From assembly GCA_002311975.1 (NCBI GenBank), contig DCAL01000113.1, positions 37,860 to 58,265 on the forward strand: 20,406 bases of DNA, written 5' to 3'. The notes beneath the pieces are model-generated. The model ran no database searches. It was not told the origin of the DNA and worked only from the letters and a program-made list of their open reading frames with translations. Positions 7,919-14,664 of the stretch are shown here, piece by piece. Source of the stretch: Fidelibacterota bacterium UBA1134. Its GTDB lineage: Bacteria > Fidelibacterota > Marinisomatia > Marinisomatales > S15-B10. Position 1 is the stretch's first letter, and each line of letters opens with the position of its first letter. A program made the translations under genes and the position numbers.

Positions 7919-9895
7919 CTATTCCTTTTCTTCGGTTCGGTCCTCAGCGATCTCCCCGCTCGTTTCTCCCACAGATTCAGCTTCTGATTCTTCATGATGA
8001 CCGATCTCTTCAGTCACTTCTGACTGAGTCTCCTCAGACGGAGGCGCGGATGAATCGGACTCGGCAGCATCTTCTGCCTTAACTCCCGCGTCATCGCTCT
8101 CCCGTTTCCCCGTCTCGGCGGGGATTTCAATAGCCTTTAGAATAATTTTCTTTTCATCAGGTTTCACTTCTACAACTTCACTGGTCACTTTCATCTCCGG
8201 AAGAAATCTGTCTAGAATCTCTCCCCTCTCCCTGTGAGGAAAGGTCCTGGATGGAATAATACCTTCCAGATCCATCTCCAGTTCAATAATAACACCCTTT
8301 TCAAGAGAACGGATCACTTCACCGGAAACTGATAAACCGACCTGAAAATGTTCAACGATAGATGGCCACGGATCTTCCATCGCCTGTCTCAGTCCGAGAG
8401 CAATTCTTCGGCTTCCCCGCGAAACTTCGAGCACTTTCACCTCGATCTCCTGATCCTTCTGAAGTACCTCCCTTGGATGCCGAATAATCTTTGTCCAAGA
8501 AAGATCAGATATGTGAACAAGACCGTCCACTCCTTCCTCCAGTTCAACAAAAGCTCCAAACTGCGTAAGATTCCTCACAATCCCCTTCTGAATCGATCCG
8601 ACTTCATACCTCTCTTCGACGCCTTCCCACGGATCAGGCAAAAGCTGTTTAAAACCGAGAGCAATCTTCTTCTCTTCCTGATTCAGCTCCAATACGACAG
8701 CTTCCACCTCGTCCCCCAACTGCGCAACGTCAGATGGGTGATGAACATTCCGAGTCCAAGACATTTCCGACACATGGACAAGCCCTTCTACGCCGGTCTC
8801 CAATTCAACAAAGGCGCCATAGTTAGTGAGACTTACAACTTTTCCTTCGATCTTTGTACCAACGGGATACCTTTCGGGCACGTTCTCCCATGGATGGGGC
8901 GTAAGCTGCTTAAGCCCGAGCGAGACTCTCTGTTTCTCTTTATCCACACCGATAACCTTTACTGTCAGTGTTTCACCAACTTCAATCATATCGGAAGGGT
9001 GTTTCACCCTGCCCCAGGAAAGATCTGTAATGTGCAGCAAACCGTCCACACGTCCCAAGTCCACAAAAACACCGAAATCGGTGATGTTCTTAACTTTGCC
9101 CTCCTTGATATCATCGACCTTTATCTCCTCAAAGAACGATATTCTCTCTTCCTGGAGTGAATCTTGCAGAAGCGCCTTCCTTGAGAGGACTACGTTTTTC
9201 CTGAGCTGATTGACCTTGACCACTTTGAATTCCAACTCTTCGCCCAGATACTGATCAAAATCCTGCACAGGTCGAACATCAATCTGAGAGCCTGGCAGAA
9301 ACGCCTGAATGCCGTCCACATCCACAACCATGCCCCCCTTGATCCGGCGAGAAATGGTACCCTTTATTGTTTCACCGTTGTCGTGGATTTCGATCAGTCT
9401 TAGCCATCCTTTCATCCAATCGGCTTTCTCCTTCGATAGAATAGTCTGTCCGTTCTCATCTTCCATCTTCTCAAGATAAACTTCGAGAACCTGACCCATA
9501 CTCGGTACTTCTATATCGGTAAATTCGCTGCGACGGATGAGACCCTCTGATTTGAAGCCTATATCCATGATGATCTCTTTTTCGTTCTGCCCGATCACCC
9601 GTCCCTTCACGATCTGATTCTGAGCGATATCAGAGATGGTCTCATTATACTGATGAAGAACTTCGGGAGCAACAAGTTCACTAATATCTTCAGATGCAGA
9701 GAGCTCATCCTTTGTGGTTTGCCGGACATCATTAAATATCGATTCGCTAAGATAATCTTTCACTTCTTCTGCGGCTGTCTCCTCTCCAACGGTGTCAACG
9801 TTCACACTACTTTCCACACTACCTGCAACCGTTTCCGCCACAAGCTCCTCATCCTCTTTCTCGACCGTCTCTTGCCTGCCTATTTCTTCAGTCAT
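7919..9895 (-). CDS. rpsA: 30S ribosomal protein S1
   Basis: The 658-residue product has six S1 OB-fold repeats at about residues 94-162, 175-240, 263-332, 347-417, 434-504 and 520-590. Repeats 3-5 are the most canonical, with ITDFGVFVDL, LTNYGAFVEL and LTQFGAFVEL. It binds mRNA on the small subunit and helps unfold leaders. It exceeds E. coli S1 (557 aa) because of an acidic N-terminal extension of about 90 residues and a Glu/Asp/Ser-rich C-terminal tail (about 595-658). The ATG at 9895 is fixed by an in-frame TAG directly upstream. The strong Shine-Dalgarno AAAGGAGG lies unusually far (14 nt) from this ATG and overlaps the cmk stop. The cmk-rpsA order, 21 nt apart, is a widespread conserved pair. 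Confidence 0.97.
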   Translation of the reverse strand: MTEEIGRQETVEKEDEELVAETVAGSVESSVNVDTVGEETAAEEVKDYLSESIFNDVRQTTKDELSASEDISELVAPEVLHQYNETISDIAQNQIVKGRVIGQNEKEIIMDIGFKSEGLIRRSEFTDIEVPSMGQVLEVYLEKMEDENGQTILSKEKADWMKGWLRLIEIHDNGETIKGTISRRIKGGMVVDVDGIQAFLPGSQIDVRPVQDFDQYLGEELEFKVVKVNQLRKNVVLSRKALLQDSLQEERISFFEEIKVDDIKEGKVKNITDFGVFVDLGRVDGLLHITDLSWGRVKHPSDMIEVGETLTVKVIGVDKEKQRVSLGLKQLTPHPWENVPERYPVGTKIEGKVVSLTNYGAFVELETGVEGLVHVSEMSWTRNVHHPSDVAQLGDEVEAVVLELNQEEKKIALGFKQLLPDPWEGVEERYEVGSIQKGIVRNLTQFGAFVELEEGVDGLVHISDLSWTKIIRHPREVLQKDQEIEVKVLEVSRGSRRIALGLRQAMEDPWPSIVEHFQVGLSVSGEVIRSLEKGVIIELEMDLEGIIPSRTFPHRERGEILDRFLPEMKVTSEVVEVKPDEKKIILKAIEIPAETGKRESDDAGVKAEDAAESDSSAPPSEETQSEVTEEIGHHEESEAESVGETSGEIAEDRTEEKE

Positions 9896-9909
9896 CTACA
9901 GCTTGATAA

Positions 9910-9917
9910 CCTCCTTT
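9910..9917 (-). promoter_or_regulatory. Distant Shine-Dalgarno of rpsA
   Basis: The minus strand reads AAAGGAGG, a perfect anti-16S match, touching the last base of the cmk stop codon. Fourteen nucleotides separate it from the rpsA ATG, against a usual 5-9. An in-frame TAG directly before the ATG rules out an earlier start, and no ATG, GTG or TTG lies in frame between. Confidence 0.6.
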
Positions 9918-10579
9918 TACTCTGACTCACTCTTCACACTGTCAACAATTGTATTAATTTGTTCCTGAATGGTCAGTTTTGTTGTATCAATCTCGATGGC
10001 ATCCTCAGGCTTTGTTAGAGGAGAATGCTCCCGTTGCGAATCCTTGATGTCGCGCCTCTTCAAATCTTCCACTATTACCTGTAGTGAACGCTCTATGCCC
10101 AACTGTTTCAAGTCCCACTGTCTCCGCGCTGCCCTTGTCTCGTAGTCCGCCGTAACATAGAACTTGAATTCCGCACGAGGGAAAACCACAGTTCCAATGT
10201 CTCTCCCCTCAACAACTGAATCTTGGCCGCCTCCGATCTGGCGCTGGATCGCTACCATTTTTTCCCGCACAACCAGCAATGCACTGACAGCACTGACATT
10301 CCGCGTCACTTCGAGCCCTCTGATAGGTCCAGACACATCTTTAGCATTCAGAAGAATCTGCGTTGACAAATCTTCCAGCTCGAAGGAGAGAGTTACTTCA
10401 CCGAGGACAGTTTCGACACCGGCCTCGTCAGAAGGTTTCACACCCGCTTCCAGCACCGCCAATGTCACCGCTCGATACATGGCACCCGTATCCAGATAGA
10501 GGAAACCGAGTTTTTTGGCCACACCCTGTGCGGTAGTACTCTTACCGGACGCTGCCGGACCATCGATAGCTACTATCAT
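9917..10579 (-). CDS. cmk: Cytidylate kinase
   Basis: The 220-residue NMP kinase phosphorylates CMP and dCMP with ATP. The P-loop GPAASGKST lies at residues 7-15, followed by YLDTGAMYRAV, the NMP-binding segment. VEGRDIGTVVFP and the lid-region arginines in TRAARRQWDLKQLG are also typical of bacterial Cmk, as is the length. The ATG at 10579 begins exactly at the beta-strand before the P-loop; its Shine-Dalgarno is weak. A 109-nt gap separates it from the rluB-type gene upstream, the largest gap inside the cluster, so an internal promoter is possible there. It precedes rpsA by 21 nt, as in many bacteria. Confidence 0.97.
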   Translation of the reverse strand: MIVAIDGPAASGKSTTAQGVAKKLGFLYLDTGAMYRAVTLAVLEAGVKPSDEAGVETVLGEVTLSFELEDLSTQILLNAKDVSGPIRGLEVTRNVSAVSALLVVREKMVAIQRQIGGGQDSVVEGRDIGTVVFPRAEFKFYVTADYETRAARRQWDLKQLGIERSLQVIVEDLKRRDIKDSQREHSPLTKPEDAIEIDTTKLTIQEQINTIVDSVKSESE

Positions 10580-10688
10580 ACTGTTAAAGACTTAGTCGTT
10601 CCCGGAGTGCTGCGTGCATACCTTTCAAAAAGCCAAGAAAGTTATGCAACTTCCTGAGAAGAGCCAAACACAATTACACTTTCCAAGA

Positions 10689-11423
10689 TCAGTCACTATA
10701 AGCTCTAAACATCAGGTTTTCAATCTCATCCCGTTGCAGATAGCGCCACTGGCTAAGTTCGAGATCACCAGTACCGATCCCCGCAAAACTGACACGGCGC
10801 AGAGCTTCTACGTGACGGTCCAGAGCAGAGAAGATTCTCCTGATCTCACGCTTCTTTCCGTGCGTCAATGTCAATCGAATAACTGTGGAACCGTCCTCAG
10901 CGTCTCCTTCCTTGGACACCTTCTGAGAAACAACGTGGGCCGCACCCATCTCTCCTCCGCCTATATCGACCCCCTCTTCTATGCGATCAATTTCTGCCGA
11001 ACTTAACTGACCAGCGATAAGCGCTTCATACACCTTCTCGATCTGAAAACTCGGATGAGTAAGTCTGTGGGCTAGATCACCGTCGTTTGTCAGCAGCAAG
11101 ACTCCCGTAGTATCTTTATCCAACCGGCCAATAGGAAAGAGTCTCAGATTATGTTCCCCGATCAGATCCATCACCGTTCGCCGTCCGCGACTGTCCCCCA
11201 CTGATGTGATCGTACCTTTCGGTTTGTTCAGAATAATGACAGCCTTTTCCTGCGCCAGCGCCACGACCTCTCCGTCCAGGCAGACGAGATCATCTTCATC
11301 CAGCAGGCAAAAGGGGGTTGTCACTCTCTGACCGTTAACTGTCACACGACCAGACTTTACGATGGATTCACACTTGCGACGGGATGCGATTCCAGATGCG
11401 GCGAGGTACCTATTCAGCCTCAT
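10689..11423 (-). CDS. rluB: RluB/RsuA-family pseudouridine synthase
   Basis: The product (244 aa from the chosen start) has an N-terminal S4 RNA-binding domain (MRLNRYLAASGIASRRKCE, 1-19) and an RsuA-type catalytic domain. The catalytic aspartate is Asp102 in GRLDKDTTG, and the LTHGKKREIRRIF element near the C-terminus is intact. Such enzymes isomerise uridine in rRNA; RluB acts on 23S position 2605 in E. coli. Gene order after scpB favours RluB over RsuA or RluE/F, but sequence alone is not decisive. I chose the ATG at 11423 because GAGG lies 6 nt upstream and it begins the S4 domain; a GTG at 11444 would add seven non-homologous residues. It overlaps scpB by 14 nt. Confidence 0.93.
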   Translation of the reverse strand: MRLNRYLAASGIASRRKCESIVKSGRVTVNGQRVTTPFCLLDEDDLVCLDGEVVALAQEKAVIILNKPKGTITSVGDSRGRRTVMDLIGEHNLRLFPIGRLDKDTTGVLLLTNDGDLAHRLTHPSFQIEKVYEALIAGQLSSAEIDRIEEGVDIGGGEMGAAHVVSQKVSKEGDAEDGSTVIRLTLTHGKKREIRRIFSALDRHVEALRRVSFAGIGTGDLELSQWRYLQRDEIENLMFRAYSD

Positions 11424-11988
11424 TATCCGCCTCGGCGGCGGCACTCTCAGACATCAATTCTGAAAGTTCTCGGAGCTTGGGAAGATCAGACAGCTTATCG
11501 AGACCAAAAGAGACCATGAATGCGTCAGTTACTTTATACAGCAGCGGGCGACCGGGACCCTTTCCACGCCCATGAATCTTTACCAACTTTTTTTCCATCA
11601 ACGTCTGGAGGACACCGGCACTGTTCACGCCTCTGATACTCTCAATTTCGGCTCTGCTGACTGAACTTTTATATGCCACAACTGCCAGTGTCTCCAAGGC
11701 CGCTCGGGAAAGAGGCACTTTCCCTGCACGGGTATATAAACGCCGGATCCACGGCTCATATTCTGACCGGCTTACGAGACGATATCCTCCTGCCACTCTT
11801 TCAACGGTGAATGACCTTGCACCCTCGTCATACTCCGCCCGCAGCTTCGGCACTATTTCCTCCAGCGAAGGGGCCACTCCACCGTCGAAGCAGACATCCA
11901 CTTTCGACTGTGTCAGGACATCTGGAGAAGAAAACAGCAGAGCCTCTACGATTCTGGCCTCTTCTTCTTTGACCGGTTTTTTCATCAT
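11410..11988 (-). CDS. scpB: Segregation and condensation protein B
   Basis: The 192-residue product is ScpB, the winged-helix kleisin-binding partner in the SMC-ScpA-ScpB condensin that compacts and segregates chromosomes. Family signatures visible are IVEALLFSSPDVLT at the start, LSRAALETLAVVAYKSSVSRAEIESIRGV in the second winged helix, and the C-terminal GRGKGPGRPLLYKVTDAFMVSFGL followed by LSDLPKL. The tail is Ala/Glu-rich. The ATG at 11988 shares its first base with the last base of the scpA stop (TAATG), a typical re-initiation junction. An smc gene is not in the window. Confidence 0.96.
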   Translation of the reverse strand: MMKKPVKEEEARIVEALLFSSPDVLTQSKVDVCFDGGVAPSLEEIVPKLRAEYDEGARSFTVERVAGGYRLVSRSEYEPWIRRLYTRAGKVPLSRAALETLAVVAYKSSVSRAEIESIRGVNSAGVLQTLMEKKLVKIHGRGKGPGRPLLYKVTDAFMVSFGLDKLSDLPKLRELSELMSESAAAEADNEAE

Positions 11989-12752
11989 TACGCCCTTGCC
12001 ACTGCCGTATGGAGACTTGAGGCCTGTTCCTTTGACATGATCTTCTCAATTACAAAATCAGAAAAGATCGCTTTCTGCACCACTCGGATTCTACCGTCGC
12101 GGACGAGCTCGAGTACAGCAATGAATGTAGCGATCAGATCGCGCCGCGACTCAAAAGTAGGGAACAACTCGGAAAACTTATATTGACTACTCTCAACAAA
12201 CTTTGTCATCAAGAAAGCAATTTTCTCCATTACCGAAACCGCCTCCCTCTCCAAATCGTAAGAGAGAGCAGGCGGCATCTTCTCCAGAAGTTCCTTGAAA
12301 ACTTGAACCACCTCAAGAACCGATATATCCTCGAGATAGACAGCAGGATCTCCCTCCAACTGGTCATATTCAGCCAGCGCCGGACGACTGAATCTCCGGC
12401 TCTGATGATCGTTCATTTCACGCAGATTGTCAGCCGCTTCCTTGAATCTCTGGTACTCCAAAAGTCGCTGAACCAGTTCGGTGCGCGGGTCCTCCATCTC
12501 TTCGCCGTCATCATCGGAAACGATCGGAAGCAGCATCCTCACTTTGATTCGCATGAGAGTGGCCGCCATCACAAGAAATTCCCCCGCAATGCCGACATTA
12601 AGAGTCTGAGCTACCTGAATAAATGCAAGATATTCTTCAGTGATCCGAGCGATAGGGATGTCCATGATGTCGATTTCGTGGCGCCTGATAAAAAAGAGGA
12701 GAAGGTCGAGGGGACCTGTGAAGTTATCGAGACGTATCTGATAGTCCGTCAT
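11988..12752 (-). CDS. scpA: Segregation and condensation protein A (kleisin)
   Basis: The 254-residue kleisin bridges the SMC heads and binds ScpB. The N-terminal helical domain carries the signature YQIRLDNFTGPLDLLLFFI with RHEIDIMDIPIARITEEYL. The middle section is charged and less conserved, and the C-terminal winged helix includes FIAVLELVRDGRIRVVQ before FSDFVI. Length is normal. The ATG at 12752 overlaps the trpS stop as ATGA, and the stop overlaps scpB as TAATG, so trpS-scpA-scpB looks like one translationally coupled block. Confidence 0.96.
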   Translation of the reverse strand: MTDYQIRLDNFTGPLDLLLFFIRRHEIDIMDIPIARITEEYLAFIQVAQTLNVGIAGEFLVMAATLMRIKVRMLLPIVSDDDGEEMEDPRTELVQRLLEYQRFKEAADNLREMNDHQSRRFSRPALAEYDQLEGDPAVYLEDISVLEVVQVFKELLEKMPPALSYDLEREAVSVMEKIAFLMTKFVESSQYKFSELFPTFESRRDLIATFIAVLELVRDGRIRVVQKAIFSDFVIEKIMSKEQASSLHTAVARA

Positions 12753-13729
12753 TCGTCGTAATTCAATCCAACGTTCTTCTTTGCACGTGCCAGAAAAACG
12801 GACGCTTCCGCACGGGCCTTGTCCGCCCCGTATTTGAGAATCTCCACAACCCCATCCTTGTTGCTGAAACGAGAGGCGCGCTTCTCTCGAAACGGTTCAA
12901 AGTACTCCCAGACAATATCGATGAGTTCCCGTTTCACATCCGAATACTTCAGACCCGGATTCACAAATCTTTGTGTCAGCTCTTTCCTTCCAGCATCATC
13001 CAGGAAGAGCACATAGATGTGGTAAAGTGTACTCGTTTCGGGATCTTTCGGCGCGTCAGACGGTGTATTATCTGTAATGATGGACATGATCTGGGTTGTG
13101 AGTTCAGCTTTCTCACAAAAGATTTCAATCGTGTTATCGTACGATTTTGACATCTTTTGACCGTCTATACCCGGGATGAGTCCGATATCATCTTCGATGT
13201 GCGCCTCTGGAATGATGAATGTTTCGCCATAAGTTGCGTTGAAGCGCAATGCAATATCACGCGTCATTTCGAGATGTTGCTTCTGATCTTTGCCCACCGG
13301 CACCACTTCACCGCCGAAAAGAAGTATATCCGCCGCCATCAAGACAGGATAGCTGAGCAGACCGTGATGAGGCGTCATTCCCTTCGAAACTTTATCTTTG
13401 TATGAATGGGCTCGCTCGAGAAGCCCCATATTGGTTACATTGCTGAGGAGCCAAGTGGCTTCTAACACCTCCGGTACATCCGACTGAACCCAGAAAACGG
13501 CCTTCTCAGGATCGAGACCAAGCGCCAGATAGTCAGCTGCCGCTTCAATCGTATTCTGCCTTAGAAACTCCCCGTCCGACACTGTTGTCAAGGCATGGTA
13601 ATTCACCAGAAAAGTGAAGAGGTCATCGGATTCCTGATACTTGATCATCCGCTTCATCATTCCGAAGTAATTCCCGATGTGGAGGCTTCCCGAGGGTTGG
13701 ATGCCGCTCAAAACTCGCTTACGTTTCAT
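12749..13729 (-). CDS. trpS: Tryptophanyl-tRNA synthetase
   Basis: The 326-residue class Ic synthetase charges tRNA-Trp. It has the HIGH-type motif HIGN (17-20) in QPSGSLHIGNYFG, the KMSKS loop (192-196), and the family element PVGKDQKQHLEMTRD. Length matches bacterial TrpS (about 330 aa). The frame is open for 93 more codons upstream, but that stretch lies inside the HNH gene in another frame and has no synthetase similarity, so I start at the ATG at 13729. An AAGG stands about 9 nt upstream. The start overlaps the HNH stop as ATGA and the stop overlaps scpA as ATGA. Confidence 0.97.
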   Translation of the reverse strand: MKRKRVLSGIQPSGSLHIGNYFGMMKRMIKYQESDDLFTFLVNYHALTTVSDGEFLRQNTIEAAADYLALGLDPEKAVFWVQSDVPEVLEATWLLSNVTNMGLLERAHSYKDKVSKGMTPHHGLLSYPVLMAADILLFGGEVVPVGKDQKQHLEMTRDIALRFNATYGETFIIPEAHIEDDIGLIPGIDGQKMSKSYDNTIEIFCEKAELTTQIMSIITDNTPSDAPKDPETSTLYHIYVLFLDDAGRKELTQRFVNPGLKYSDVKRELIDIVWEYFEPFREKRASRFSNKDGVVEILKYGADKARAEASVFLARAKKNVGLNYDE

Positions 13730-14349
13730 GCAAATGCCTTTTCCGCAAAACGGGATTCCATATAAAGATAGGGGCGCCACGCTTCCTGCTCCTTCTTTAC
13801 GAACTGACGGATATAATGAATGCGGGTCGGTCTCCGGGGACTGCGCAGAAGCGGCATGCCCGCATTTTCCGGGGTTCGATTTCCCTTCTTGCGGTTGCAC
13901 GTGTGACAGCAACAGACAAGATTTTCCCAGCTGTCGGAGCCGCCCCGCTCTTTGGGAATCACATGATCGAGAGTCATGGGAACGCTGGGCCTGCCGCAGT
14001 ATTGACACTTGTGTTGATCACGCTTGAGAATGTTCTTGCGCGATAGAACTATATCGTTACCCTTAACCTTTACGAAACGGTCAAGTTTAATGACACTCGG
14101 CAGTGGGAGAACCACTGTAGGGGAATGTATGAAATCACGGTAGTTTTCGATCACTTCAACTTTGCCCAGATAGATTAGACAGACAGCTCTCTTGGCTGTG
14201 CACACCAATAACGGCTGATAGTTCTGGTTCAAAACCAGTACTTCACGATTCAGAATACCGTTGCCGTGTCGCTTCAGACTCTTCAATTGATCTGTTTCGA
14301 ACGCTCCATTTTCAGATTCTCTCTCAATTGCCTTAGAATCAGTTAACAA
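13726..14349 (-). CDS. HNH endonuclease family protein
   Basis: The protein (up to 207 aa) contains an HNH nuclease fold. CQYCG (Cys115, Cys118) supplies a zinc knuckle, LDHVIPKERGGSDSWENLV gives the catalytic Asp-His (128-129) and the central Asn143, and CHTCNRKKGNRTPENAGM closes it. An N-terminal segment, VLVLNQNYQPLLVC, is typical of a chromosomal HNH family widespread in bacteria whose biological role is unsettled. Catalytic residues look intact. There is no intron, intein or phage context. The 5' end is uncertain: no ATG lies in frame, the longest frame opens with TTG at 14349 with no Shine-Dalgarno, and the first 35 residues look unconserved, so initiation could be internal. It heads the trpS-scpA-scpB block through an ATGA overlap. 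Confidence 0.85.
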   Translation of the reverse strand: MLTDSKAIERESENGAFETDQLKSLKRHGNGILNREVLVLNQNYQPLLVCTAKRAVCLIYLGKVEVIENYRDFIHSPTVVLPLPSVIKLDRFVKVKGNDIVLSRKNILKRDQHKCQYCGRPSVPMTLDHVIPKERGGSDSWENLVCCCHTCNRKKGNRTPENAGMPLLRSPRRPTRIHYIRQFVKKEQEAWRPYLYMESRFAEKAFA

Positions 14350-14358
14350 AATCAGGCG

Positions 14359-14387
14359 AATTTATTTTGACCTCTACAGCAAATCAA
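14359..14387 (-). promoter_or_regulatory. Candidate promoter of the HNH-trpS-scpAB cluster
   Basis: On the minus strand TTGATT (14382-14387) and TAAATT (14359-14364) are separated by 17 nt. The downstream hexamer extends to TAAATTCG, one mismatch from TAnnTTTG. Predicted initiation near 14352 would leave almost no leader before the TTG at 14349. It is divergent from the riboswitch promoter. Read by eye. Confidence 0.35.
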
Positions 14388-14397
14388 GACAAAACAG

Positions 14398-14429
14398 TTG
14401 CCATGTTCGTCGGGAATATAGTAAGTTTC
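14398..14429 (+). promoter_or_regulatory. Candidate promoter of the cobalamin riboswitch/btuB transcript
   Basis: TTGCCA (14398-14403), an 18-nt spacer and TAAGTTTC (14422-14429) repeat the arrangement seen before ugd. A TATAGT at 14417-14422 overlaps and could serve instead, though no -35 element sits at the right distance for it. Either would start transcription about 10-25 nt before the riboswitch P1 stem. Confidence 0.35.
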
Positions 14430-14439
14430 GCGCGTTATT

Positions 14440-14640
14440 TGGCAAAATGGCTTTGACAGGAAAACCCGTGAAAATCGGGTACAGCCCCGCTACTGTAATC
14501 GCCAGGATCTTCCATTTCTCCTCATGTTTCGGGAGAAGGCCATTGTCCCGCTCCCAGCAGGCTTGTCGGGATGGACGAGAAGGCGGAATAAATCCGACGA
14601 AGCGCAAGTCAGGAAATCTGTCAAGCTGTGATTCTCACAA
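14440..14640 (+). promoter_or_regulatory. Cobalamin (adenosylcobalamin) riboswitch
   Basis: Hallmarks are present in order. P1 forms between TTGACAG (14453-14459) and CTGTCAA (14618-14624). A CCCG/CGGG stem (14465-14468 with 14476-14479) encloses the TGAAAAT loop. The invariant core GCCCCGCTACTGTAATC lies at 14484-14500, and the B12 box AAGTCAGGAAATCTGTC at 14606-14622. Peripheral hairpins fill the middle. A small TGTGA/TCACA hairpin (14627-14639) follows P1. No T-run terminator lies before the start codon, and the Shine-Dalgarno is only 12 nt beyond, so control is probably at translation initiation: cobalamin binding would be expected to repress the BtuB-like receptor. Exact outer boundaries are approximate. 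Confidence 0.93.
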
Positions 14641-14664
14641 ACACTCTCGAGGGAGGAGAAGAGG

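Noticed and set aside
8348..9160. Long open frame on the plus strand antisense to rpsA
   Set aside because: The repeats it shows mirror the S1 domains on the other strand; the minus-strand reading is unmistakable.
10637..10654. Seven-base-pair hairpin with downstream T-rich bases between rluB and cmk, as a terminator
   Set aside because: The stem is AT-rich with one GU pair, and the T-run is offset by several bases; a terminator inside this packed cluster is not convincing.
13730..14008. N-terminal extension of trpS by 93 codons
   Set aside because: The stretch lies inside the HNH gene in another frame and has no synthetase similarity; the ATG at 13729 gives the standard TrpS length.
14454..14459. 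TTTGACAG on the plus strand as a -35 promoter element
   Set aside because: These bases form the 5' side of the riboswitch P1 stem, perfectly paired with 14618-14624.
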